In this document: positions 1-9,556 of the stretch, one piece after another
Layout of the letters: each line of letters starts with the position of its first letter
Numbering within the stretch: position 1 is the first letter of the stretch
From: Curvularia sp. ZM96
Lineage: Eukaryota; Ascomycota; Dothideomycetes; Pleosporales; Pleosporaceae
Length of the DNA stretch: 64,000 bases
Reading direction: 5' to 3'
Assembly: GCA_022457065.1 (NCBI GenBank)
Contig: JAJGBQ010000004.1
Span: 372,001 to 436,000, forward strand
The notes under the pieces: model-generated
What the model saw: only the letters and a program-made list of their open reading frames with translations
Told to the model about the DNA's origin: nothing
Database searches by the model: none
Translations under genes and position numbers: made by a program

Positions 1-818
1 AGTTCTTGCAGTCTAGTAGTAACTAAGGTGCATCGCTTCCTGATGTGACACTTTTCATCGGAAGTTCTCCACCCTATTTCAAACAGAAAAAGTAATCTCG
101 TCATTTCAGGTCGCCCGACGTTTGTAAAGTCCGATGCTAGCGTGCTTATACTAGAAATACACTAGGTTGCGATCTGGCTGACAAACTAGTAACACGGCGG
201 CGGGGGCCATTTTGTGCTTGGGCAAACCTACGTGGTAGATGTGCTGTCAATGGCATTCTGTCTACGTCACCTGCAACGTTGAGTCAAAACGGTGGTGGAA
301 GACTCATGTAAGAAGTTTGGTGTTACTGCAGCTAGCGAGATAGGTAGCCTAGTCATGATCTAATTCCGTCTGTCGCGGGATCCTTCTCGTCCCACAGCCA
401 CCGCCTCGCAACAACAACAATGCAGTGCAAGGGAAGACCCGCATCTTATTTCAACCAACCCTGGGCTTTGAAAATGGCGGTAGACGCACGTTTTGCTATT
501 CTGCAACTCGGTATGCCCTATGCAGTGGCAAACTCTGAGTCTGCACTGTCAGCCCACTATGCACAGCCTTCAGCTCCTGCACATAAGCCGGACGGTTCTA
601 TCTTCCTGACTTAGGCCACCCTTACTATATTTCTAGCTTAATTCAGCTCCTTTGTCCGTCTTCGTTTTCTTTCAACAACAAAAAACCAACTTCAACTCAT
701 AGTTTTCGCCGTTACTTTTGCACGGTTCGCATCGTGAGGCTGCGACGATCCCCTCCATCCTAGGCGTGCTGGCACTGGTCCTTATCTAAGCAGTGAACAA
801 TCTTACAGCAATACACAC
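1..818. other. left-edge intergenic region
   Basis: No conserved coding sequence was recognised here. The only ORF with a plausible start context is the 64-codon one at 420-614, listed separately. The last 200 bases before the gene at 819 are pyrimidine-rich and likely hold its promoter and leader. Confidence 0.5.
420..614 (+). CDS. possible small ORF, 64 aa, unknown
   Basis: A 64-codon ORF starts at an ATG preceded by a CAA-rich leader, which resembles fungal start contexts. The product has no recognisable domain, no signal peptide and no membrane segment. It sits about 200 bp upstream of the phosphoesterase-like gene, so it could equally be an upstream ORF in that gene's leader or a chance reading frame. 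I have no homology argument for it. Confidence 0.15.
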   Translation: MQCKGRPASYFNQPWALKMAVDARFAILQLGMPYAVANSESALSAHYAQPSAPAHKPDGSIFLT

Positions 819-1724
819 ATGCAAATGTCGAAGATGCGACGCCTGTCGGGCCTATTTTCCGGCCCCAAGACTTCTTTCCAAATTCTCTCCGACCTCAACC
901 TAGACCACGAATCACAATATCTCAGCTTTCACGTACCCGTAGCAGCGCCATATCTAATCCTCGCTGGGAATATTGGCCGCCTGCTCGACTATGAGCAGTA
1001 TCTTGCCTTTTTGGTTCGACGGTGCAATCTCTACGAGAAGGTTTTCCTAGTCCTCGGTGCACTTGAATTTCACGGAGTGGGATGGATGGAAGGACTGCAA
1101 TTAGCGCATCAACTAGAAAAAGAGCCAGCAACACAAGGCAGATTAGAAATACTCTACGAGACAAGAAGCGACATACCAGGAACAAACATCACGCTACTAG
1201 GATGCACACTGTGGAGCCATATACCAGAGTCAGATGCAACGGCTGCTCGGCGTAAGATGCCCGAATTCGACGAAGTAGACGGGATCCAAGATTGGAGCGT
1301 AGCGAAACACAATGCAGAGCACAAGCGAGATCTCCAGTGGCTCATTGACGAGGTCAAAAATCCAAAGACGAACGATGGCAGCCTGGCTCCTGCTGCTACC
1401 TCTGGGTCCAAACAGAGTCGCCAACTCATTGTAGTTACTGCATTCTCAGCAGACCTTCGGGGCACCCTAGAGCCCTGGCAAGTCGATGCACCGTGGGCAT
1501 CATCTTTCGGAACAAACTTACTGGACGGCTCACACTTCAACAACGTAAAGATGTGGATATCAGGGACAACGGGTCGAACCTGCGAATTCAAAAGAGGACA
1601 GACAACAGTCATCTGCAACCAGCGGGGAAGAGTAGGCGAGCACGTTACGGGTGCGCTTAAAGACGGCTTGTCAGAAAAGCATAAAGTGGGCTTATTCGAC
1701 GTCATGCGCGTCGTTAAGATGTAG
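819..1724 (+). CDS. calcineurin-like metallophosphoesterase fold protein with degenerate active site
   Basis: A single-exon gene encodes 301 aa. The order of segments follows the fungal Ser/Thr-phosphatase-superfamily (calcineurin-like) proteins: a SDLxL strand at residues 24-28, an LILAGxIG strand at 46-53, VLGxxEF at 78-84, a TLLGCTLWS core at 125-133, VVT at 205-207 and a C-terminal VICNQRG strand. Nearly every metal-ligand position differs from the family. SDLH reads SDLN, GDIG reads GNIG, GNHE reads GALE, the VTHH motif reads VTAF, and the GHTH motif is replaced by SGTTG. The reading frame is intact, so this looks like a pseudoenzyme rather than a decayed gene. Start: ATG at 819; a second in-frame ATG lies two codons later. 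No signal peptide or membrane segment is visible, so it is probably cytosolic. Confidence 0.75.
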   Translation: MQMSKMRRLSGLFSGPKTSFQILSDLNLDHESQYLSFHVPVAAPYLILAGNIGRLLDYEQYLAFLVRRCNLYEKVFLVLGALEFHGVGWMEGLQLAHQLEKEPATQGRLEILYETRSDIPGTNITLLGCTLWSHIPESDATAARRKMPEFDEVDGIQDWSVAKHNAEHKRDLQWLIDEVKNPKTNDGSLAPAATSGSKQSRQLIVVTAFSADLRGTLEPWQVDAPWASSFGTNLLDGSHFNNVKMWISGTTGRTCEFKRGQTTVICNQRGRVGEHVTGALKDGLSEKHKVGLFDVMRVVKM

Positions 1725-2015
1725 TAATGCATTTTGTGGACTACTCAAAACCGTACGATCAACATCGTTGATCACCTGCCTTTGTGTTTGTTTCGCGTAT
1801 GGAATGCGAAGTACGAGATGCCCAAGACTGCCAGCCCCGCAATGCTTACCAATCTCTCTTTGTATCAACGCTGGTGCCTAGTAATTACGCGCAAATGACG
1901 AGTGAGTGCATCTCGTTCTGGTGTATTTCTGTCAGCTCTGCAGCTCGTAATTTGGTGTTTGGTATCCCACTTTCTCAGCACCCGCTGCCTAGTTCAGAGC
2001 ATATCGACCGACAAC

Positions 2016-3125
2016 ATGAGCAACGAGACGATTACGCTGACAGTATCCTGTCTATGCAAAGCAAACGTACACTCATCTGATATCCCCAAGTCTAGCCTCC
2101 CGATTCAAGCACACGTCTGCCACTGTGACAGCTGCCGTCGGATTTCGGGCTCTCTTTACACATCGTCAGGGCCTTGGCCCGCGCCGCGTTCCGAGGTCGA
2201 CCTCTCAGGCTACAAGAGCTACAGTTTCAGTGATCAATTCGAAGTATTATTCTGCCCAAAATGCTCTGCGGCCGTGTGGGGCGCCTTCAAGAACGAGACG
2301 ATGCCGCTCTACGTGGTAACGGGCGCACTGGAAAACATCGCATGCGACGTTGAAGTGGTAAGGTGGGCTCCCCAGGGCTATGTGGGTGATACCCTCGACG
2401 GAGGTGCAAGTCCTTGGCTGAAGAATATGAATGCTTCCGGTCCGCCATTGAAGTGTTTCAAGACCAAGACCAGAGGCGACAATGCTGAAGAGCTGCCGGA
2501 CGGCTGGCATCATCCCGCGTCAGGAGAGAGCAAGGAAAGACAAGACGCAGTGCCCATCCGGTGCAGATGCCAGGGTGTGCATTTCGTCCTCCACCGCAAT
2601 GACTACGAGGGCGTTAAAAACGAGGACTTGACCTGGAACGTGCATCCCACAACTAGGAAGATCAAGGCCGAATTATGCGGTTGTGATAGCTGCAGGTTGC
2701 AGGGTGGAACGGACGTATGCTACTGGGCCTTTACAGATATGGAGAATATCTCGTTTGCCGACGATACGGACAAGGGGGGCTTTCCTTCGGACATGGATGG
2801 TTTGTCTGCGTTGGTTGACGAGCATGATCCGCGAATTGGCTCGTTGACGTATTATGAGTCCTCACCCAACGTGCGCCGGTATTTCTGCGGTACATGCTCC
2901 GCGACAATCTTCTATGCTGTCAAGAAGCGGCCGCGTCTGATTGACATTGCGGTGGGCGTGCTCCACGCAAAGGACGGTGCGAGAGCGGAGAGTATGTTGT
3001 GGTGGGCGTTTGAGGAGGGAGTTGGAAGTAAGGAGGATGGGAACGGTGGGTGGCGTGAGGGGCTATTTGACAGGATAGGGAAGGCGGCGATTGAGTATGG
3101 GCGCACGAGGAAAACTTCTGATTAA
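2016..3125 (+). CDS. tandem GFA (CENP-V/GFA) domain protein
   Basis: The 369-aa product carries two glutathione-dependent formaldehyde-activating (GFA) type zinc modules. The first has CxC near residue 12 (SCLCKA), CHCDSCR and CPKCSA; the second has IRCRC, CGCDSCR and CGTCSA. These cysteine pairs are the family's zinc ligands. Fungal members are usually annotated as DUF636/GFA proteins and their substrates are mostly unknown, so a role in thiol or formaldehyde chemistry is inference. The start chosen is the ATG at 2016, which has a good context (ACAACATGAG) and begins just before domain one. The frame is open upstream to 1902, but that extension is a hydrophobic stretch without domain similarity. 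No intron is needed. Confidence 0.8.
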   Translation: MSNETITLTVSCLCKANVHSSDIPKSSLPIQAHVCHCDSCRRISGSLYTSSGPWPAPRSEVDLSGYKSYSFSDQFEVLFCPKCSAAVWGAFKNETMPLYVVTGALENIACDVEVVRWAPQGYVGDTLDGGASPWLKNMNASGPPLKCFKTKTRGDNAEELPDGWHHPASGESKERQDAVPIRCRCQGVHFVLHRNDYEGVKNEDLTWNVHPTTRKIKAELCGCDSCRLQGGTDVCYWAFTDMENISFADDTDKGGFPSDMDGLSALVDEHDPRIGSLTYYESSPNVRRYFCGTCSATIFYAVKKRPRLIDIAVGVLHAKDGARAESMLWWAFEEGVGSKEDGNGGWREGLFDRIGKAAIEYGRTRKTSD

Positions 3126-3366
3126 GCAAGATGGGAGGTTTGACACGGCGGTTGTCTAGCTCAGAAATGAGGGAGGTTCGGAGACAAGAAGGTGTACTTT
3201 CTCGAGCGGTCAGATCAGTTGCAGAACTAGAGGTTAATTGCATGTCAAAAGAAAAGAAAGAAACAATAAGACGTAAGGAGACGTTCATGAAAGTATACCC
3301 TACGAGATTCGTAGACGCTTTGCGCTTGATCTATTCCAGACGTGTATCTTAGTCCAATTAAAACGG

Positions 3367-3980
3367 CTACAGCCATTCCTGCGGCACTGCTCTTTCTGAC
3401 CACATTCTTTCGCTTTCCCATGCCAGCCAATCTGATCTCGTTGTCGGCAGCAGACCCATTGCATTCACTTTCCAGATACCCAAGGCTAACATGAGCAGAT
3501 TGCAGGCGATGTAGACAAGCTTGACTCCGAGCAAGCGGCCGGAAGTGCCAGGAGATTCGTAGGGTGCAAAGGTGCGTTGGAGGCCTAGCATAGCAAGAAC
3601 AGGCGTCTTGAAGAGAGTAAAGACCATGAAGACGGAGAATATCTGGAGGGTATTGCCAGTCATATACATTCCTATTGTCACAGTAAGCGGCTGTCGAGGC
3701 TGAGCACTCATAGATGACGGAATGTCGTACCAAAGGCGTTCATAGGCAGCTGTTTAGCGGGGGCAATGGCGACTTCCCAAGCCTTTTTCATCTTAAGCGT
3801 ATCCATCTCTTCGGCAGTCGGAGGCACTCGTTGATTCTTGGAAGCTTGGGAGCGCTCCTTCTTGGTCAGTGAGGCCGTGTAGCCCGGCGGGTCTACGATG
3901 GACGCATTCTTAGGAGCGGATGCGGGCGTCGAGTTGAGATCAAGAACCCATTGCGGGGGCGGCGGAGGTGCAGCGGCCAT
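3367..3980 (-). CDS. EMC4: ER membrane protein complex subunit 4
   Basis: Two exons (3980-3731 and 3671-3367) flank a 59-bp GT-AG intron and give 184 aa. The conserved core is clear: KKAWEVAIAPAKQLPMN, then across the splice GMYMTGNTLQIFS, a second membrane segment, and the C-terminal MGLLPTTRSDWLAWE, which matches the family's GL(I/L)P...DW..WE ending. EMC4 is a membrane subunit of the ER membrane complex, an insertase for tail-anchored and multipass proteins. The start at 3980 (GACATGGCC) gives a proline-rich cytosolic N terminus. An in-frame upstream ATG at 4076 would add 32 low-complexity residues and seems less likely. The gene is divergent from the AP-1 beta gene. Confidence 0.92.
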
Positions 3981-4431
3981 GTCTGCGAGTGCTGCTGGCT
4001 GTAGCTCGGAAGGGGGGCTGATGTCGATGGAGGTGGCGGTAATGGCAGTGGTGGTGTTGCGGCACAAATCCGGCAAAGGCTGACAATGGCCGTGGTGTTG
4101 CGGAGCGCGCCGTATGTGGAGAAAGAGAAGTGATCCACTGCGGCTGGCCTTGGCAGGGATGCACGTCCCCTCCTCCGTGTTGACCGCCGCCAGACGTCCC
4201 TAAAAGTTACCCTCAACCACCAAATCGAGCCCCATTCACCCCGTCGCCCAGATCCAAGCCCCCCGTCCACGTCCCTCCGACATGCGCGACGCCATTCACG
4301 CCCCATAAACGAGCGAATCAGCCACGATCAACCCCGCACATCCACCTCCACGCGCCAAGAGAGGGGCGCCAGCTGGACGAGGGTGGTTATCTTGAAGGCA
4401 CACAGGAAGGCAGATAGGTCATCCGCCCACC
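3981..4431. promoter_or_regulatory. shared divergent promoter region of EMC4 and APL2
   Basis: 451 bp separate two head-to-head start codons. Both genes act in the secretory/endomembrane pathway, so shared regulation is possible but not shown. No convincing TATA element was seen. ORFs here in several frames are GC-rich low-complexity shadows. Confidence 0.4.
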
Positions 4432-6796
4432 ATGAGCCAGGGCGGTCAGGACGCGAAGCTCTTCGCAAGGGTACGTCTGCATCTTTGCTTTCCGTCCGTC
4501 TTACTGTTCCTTGTCCACGACGGCATGACAGTCCGAGGCCATGCACCATGATTATGTTTCTCCCCTATACCTTCGACAACGCAAGCTTACACGCGAGCCG
4601 CACTCCACAGGGCAAGGTCGCCGAACTCCGTCTCGAGCTCAACAGCGGCGGCAAGAAGGACAAGAACTTCTCCGCCAAGAAAACGGCCCTCAAGAAGATT
4701 GTCGCCAACATGACCATGAGCAACAATGACATGGTTGCCCTCTTCCCGGACATTGTTGGTTGCATGCACATTCCGAGCCTTGAGATTAAGAAGATGTGCG
4801 TCGCCCTCTGCATCCGACGGCCGAGCCGCACTGACGACGATCCAGGTGCTTCCTGTATTTGGTCAACTATGCCAGGATAAAACCCGACATTGCCCTCAAA
4901 GCACTACCCATTATACAGGAGGACATGAACGACACCAATCCCCTTGTACGCGCCCTTGCCCTACGGACCATGTCCTATGTCCACGTTCGCGAGTTTGTCG
5001 AAGCTACCGTACCCCACCTAAAGAACCTTCTCAAAGACGCCGACCCCTATGTCCGAAAAACAGCCGCCTTTTGTGTTGCGAAACTCTACGACCACGACCG
5101 ACATTTGGTGGAACAGTCAGACCTCATTGACAGATTGAACGGCATGCTGAGGGACGAGAACCCCACCGTAGTGTCAAGTGCGCTTGCAAGTCTCATGGAC
5201 ATCTGGGAGCGGAGCGAGAACATCAAGCTCACCATCGACTATGCGAGTGCGTCCAAGATTGTGTCGATTCTACCAGATTGCTCAGAGTGGGGTCAGACGT
5301 ACATCCTCGAGGCCATGATGAACTACGTTCCACAGGACAGTAGTGAAGCCGCAATCTTGGCCGAGCGCATATCACCCCGTCTTTCACACTCAAATTCGGC
5401 CGTTGTCCTTACCTGCATCCGCGTCATCCTTTACCTAATGAATTATATATCCGACCAAAAAGTCATCACTTCTTTGTGCAACAAGCTTTCCCCGCCCTTG
5501 GTCACGCTTCTTTCCAAAGGCCCAGAGATTCAGTACCTCGCTCTTCGTAATGCGCTTCTTATTCTGCAACGCCGGCCAGAAGTTTTGCGAAACGATATCC
5601 GCGTTTTTTTCTGTAAATATAACGACCCCATATACGTCAAGGTCACCAAGCTCGAGCTCATCTTTATGCTTGCTACTGAGCGCAACATCAAGGAGGTGCT
5701 GACGGAGCTCGCAGAGTGAGTTTCCACCCTGCAGATTATCATGTTTCAATCACTGACACCAACTAGATATGCCACTGAGATTGACGTCGACTTTGTTCGC
5801 AAATCGGTGCGCGCAATCGGAAAGCTCGCTATCAAGATTGCGCCAGCGGCACAGCTCTGTATCAGCACCCTTCTCTCGCTCGTCAGCACCAAGGTCTCCT
5901 ACATTGTACAAGAGGCCACCGTGGTCATCCGCAACATCTTCCGCAAATACCCCAATCAATATGAGTCCATCATCTCTACTCTGTGCGAGAACCTCGACTC
6001 GCTGGACGAGCCCGAAGCAAAGGCTGCTATGATATGGGTCATTGGTGAATATGCCGACCGCATAGAAGACTCAGACGTCCTTCTCGAGGATTTCTTGGAT
6101 ACCTTCCAAGACGAGACGCACGAAGTGCAGTTGGCCCTTCTCACAGCGACGGTCAAACTGTTCATCCAAAGGCCCACTCGAGGATCGGCCATAGTACCAA
6201 AGGTGCTCAAATGGGCCACTGAAGAAACTGACAATCCTGACCTCCGCGACCGAGGATACATGTATTGGCGTCTCCTCTCCTCAGCACCTGAGGAAGCCAA
6301 AAAGATTGTCATGGGCGAGAAGCCTCCTATCACTGCTGAGGAGTCTGAGAAACTGGACCCTAGCACATTGGAAGAGATGTGTCTCAATGTCGGTACACTG
6401 GCAACTGTCTACCTAAAACCAGTCAATCAAGTCTTCCGCAGCGCCCGGCCGAGGAAGCTTCAAGATTCGCCTGCCTTGAGAAAGGAGGAGCTTCCCACCT
6501 TCAAGGCAGCCCAACAAGCTCGAGAACGCTCTGCGGCTGAGCGGACCAAGCTCGACACGACGACTAACGGCAACGGCACTTTGAGCCCACCCAACGGTAA
6601 CGGCATGGCTGGTGCTGTAAACGATGCGGATATGTATTTTGCAAGCGTCGGACGACAGAGCTCATTTGGCGGAAGTCCTATTTCCGCGGATCCAGTCGGT
6701 GGTGTGGGAGGAGGATGGGTGGTGAATCAGAACGAGCCGCAACATATGGTAATGAGCCCAGGAGTACATGATGGAAACCAGGACTTGTTGCTCTGA
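4432..6796 (+). CDS. APL2: AP-1 adaptor complex beta subunit (beta-adaptin)
   Basis: Four exons (4432-4470, 4611-4795, 4846-5715, 5767-6796) give 707 aa. The splices are phase-consistent, and the 50-bp second intron uses a GTGCGT donor. The protein is the beta-adaptin trunk: a KVAELRLELNSGGKKDKN start, LVNYARIKPD, NPLVRALALRTMSYVHV, DADPYVRKTAAFCVAKLYD, and the repeated helical solenoid through VYLKPVNQVFR. The C terminus is a low-complexity hinge rich in Gly, Asn and Pro, and no folded appendage (ear) domain follows, as in yeast Apl2. AP-1 selects cargo and recruits clathrin at the trans-Golgi network and endosomes. The 13-codon first exon (MSQGGQDAKLFAR) was placed by the CCACCATGAG start context and the GTACGT donor. 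Confidence 0.93.
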
Positions 6797-7062
6797 ACAC
6801 TATGTAAATCGTTACTTGTACATAGTGTAGTAATATACGTAAGTTAGGCGGACTTGTCGTATTTGTATTGCAGCTGCAATGTTCAAAACAACGTTTGGTT
6901 TCTTCATTCAAGCATACTTGCTCTCTTTTCATTCATCCATAGTAAGCAAATAAAAATAATGTGAAATCATGCTACCCATAATTCGGAACACCCGTATCAA
7001 CTGAAAGAGGAAAACTGGAAATATCGTCTGCATGCAGCTTTCAAAATTTCCTGGGTGCCTTT

Positions 7063-8042
7063 TCAATCATCAGCCAGCAGTGGTGCCCTCTCCTGTTCCT
7101 CGCTGACCACTAGACCACGCGGGAAAGGATCACGGCCTAGTAGGCCTGGCGCAGCAACGGCAAGACTAAGCACAAACAAAAGGCCGCCAATGGAGAAAGA
7201 AAAGATCCATTGCAGTTGCAGAATATGCGGGCGAGTAAGGAACTGGCCTACGCCGGTTGCTAGAATGATTGTTAGCTCGTACTCTTCAAAATATTACAAA
7301 ACGACCAGACGAGGGGAGTCGAAGAGGAGAAAGGAAAAGATAAAGACGTACAGAATGCCAGAAGGGACAGAGCAAAGCTCATGGTATAGTCCTTGTACGC
7401 AATGAGGAAAAACAGGCCAAACCCCAGCCAGCCCCAGATGAGCACATTGCAGACGATGCGAAAGGCTTCATGGTTCGTATGCAAAGCAATCGCACCGCAC
7501 CAGTCCAAGGCGACAAAGTTCCAGGCAAGCGGGCCGCTCAGGGTAGCGATGTGAATAGCACGAGGCGTAGTGCTATGGCGAAAGTAGGCAAACACCAAGT
7601 TCATGAAGTTGATGATGAGCAGCACCTCTGCGAGCCAGTAGTGGCTGCGGACAAAGAGGTTGACGAAGCCGAAGAGCAGCAGATTGTTTGCGATGAAGTG
7701 CGAACCGATGTTTGCCGCTGCATTCACGTACACGGTGTCGCTCATGTACAGGGCATAGGCGTAGGCGAGCTGCAAAGCGAAGAGAATGAGCCAGTAGATT
7801 GAGGTGAAGAGGCTGCTCTGCGCAAAGGGCGTCGGGCCATTGTGTTTCCAGAAGCGGTGGTTGCCGGGGCCGCTGGGCGAGTGGAAGGTATAGTAGAAGG
7901 TTGTGATGACGAGAAGGAGGTAGCTAAGGGAGGTTGTGATTTTGTAGAGCAGAATCTCCTGAGACGAGTGCTCGTCGCGTTTGGCAAAGGGATTCATGTT
8001 ATTGCGGCCCGAGGCGTCACGGGCGGGCGGGGATGATGCCAT
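7063..8042 (-). CDS. DUF1774 family multi-pass membrane protein
   Basis: Two exons (8042-7352 and 7259-7063) with a 92-bp intron (donor GTACGT) give 295 aa. The protein begins with a short polar N terminus containing NPFAKRDEHSS, followed by about six hydrophobic segments, the last in exon two (LQWIFSFSIGGLLFVLSLAV). A short acidic tail ends in ERAPLLADD. The layout and sequence look like the fungal DUF1774 family, whose function is unknown. The splice is supported because exon two restores a membrane segment, whereas the unspliced frame runs into low-complexity sequence. Family assignment is from memory of the domain's appearance. Confidence 0.75.
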
Positions 8043-9556
8043 GGCGGGGATGTTGTAGCTTCAAGCAAGGAAACGGGGATGTGGGAGTAGAACTCGATCT
8101 TCGATGGGCAAAGCGCAAAAGTGGAACCCGGTATGCAAAGGTTGAAAGAGGAGGAAGTGAGAGAGAGAGGAAGAGAAACCAGCAAGGTCACAAGAGCAGG
8201 TAAATAAACCGCATTCCAAATCGTACATACCTGCATCCCAAACACGCCACCCATTCCTTCCTTCCTAGCAACCAAAAGAGTAGAAAACCCACATTAAAAT
8301 CCCGTTTTCCTTTTTCTCCAAAACACACGCGCACATGCACACGCGCAATCAGCCCATTTTCCAAACCTAAAAAAAAACATACGACCAAACAAATGCAAGA
8401 ATACGCCTAATTAACACCAAAACCGGACAAATCAGTACCAAAGCCAGCTGGAAAATCACGTAAAGTGCAGAACCCGATCGGCAACACTTTCCCCCTCCCT
8501 CCCAACACTAGGAGCACACCACCTTCTTTTCGCATTTCGTGCTCACGCAACATGCAACCACCACGACCATGACCACGTTGCTCTCGTGTGTGTTAGGCAG
8601 ACACGAAAACGCATCCTTGTTCCGCAAGAATGCACGTCACACATACGTATACGCTAAATTCGGGGGTGGGTGGTGCTCTGCCAACATACCCGGCTCTTAC
8701 TCCTACGGCCCCACACAGCACACCCAACAGAAACCCAACATGCACCAAAATCCTTGTTTGTGTAAAAAATCCCTGTTTCTATTTGTTTTTCTTTCCTAAG
8801 CAGGAAGACAGAGAAGCAGATAGATAGAAGCAGGGCGGGAAGAAGGTCAGAAGCCCACGGTGTGATTGGGCGCAGACGTTGGGAAATGCGGGGGCGGGGG
8901 CCAGGAGCGGGCGCTTAGGCAGGGAAGAGGGAAATGCATGTGGCGTTCGTGTTGGGTACGGATTATCGTGGTACTTTGGGGAGGTAGATGAGTGTGCATC
9001 CGGTAGCTAGACGGGCTGGCAGGGTATGAGAAAAGACGACAGATTGATGAATTAGGAAAGTATCTTGTTGAGAGAGTTCGTTCAGATGCGATGCCAGTAG
9101 GAAGAAGTGTCAAGCCGCAAGAAGTCGGAGCTTGAAGGGTATCTCTCGCCAGGTTTGATCAAATCCACGCCCAACCGAGCCTAGAGTACAAGAATTCCCC
9201 ATGCAGGGCAAATCGCTACTACACCTACGCGGGAAGTCTTCAGGAAGGCCCGACTCATCGTATCTTGGATCCATGTCACGGCTCTCGAGCCGATTCGCCT
9301 GCGCAAATACTACATCCAGACGGAAAGTTCCCCCCTGGTACTTCGCCACTAAAAACGCCCCAACCAGACACTGCCAGAACAGAAAAGACAACTGACAACG
9401 CCTAACCAGGCAATAGCCGCTCTAAATTACAATCACGCTAATTTTCCCAAATGAATTGGATGACAAGAAAAGTAAAATATTTACAGAAAGCGCCCAACAG
9501 CAATGTGGAACGACTCCAAGAGTGCCCCCTTATCGAGCAGGCGTATCGGGTATCTC
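8043..9556. other. 1.5-kb intergenic region
   Basis: This lies between the 5' end of the DUF1774 gene and the 3' end of HOS3. It holds GA-rich and A-rich low complexity around 8150-8400, including a 25-nt alternating purine-pyrimidine run at 8323-8347. Short ORFs (for example 8539-8799 and 9110-9391) have no recognisable content and are not called as genes. Confidence 0.5.

Noticed and set aside
1154..1732. 192-codon minus-strand ORF
   Set aside because: It lies antisense to the phosphoesterase-fold gene, has no domain and no good start context.
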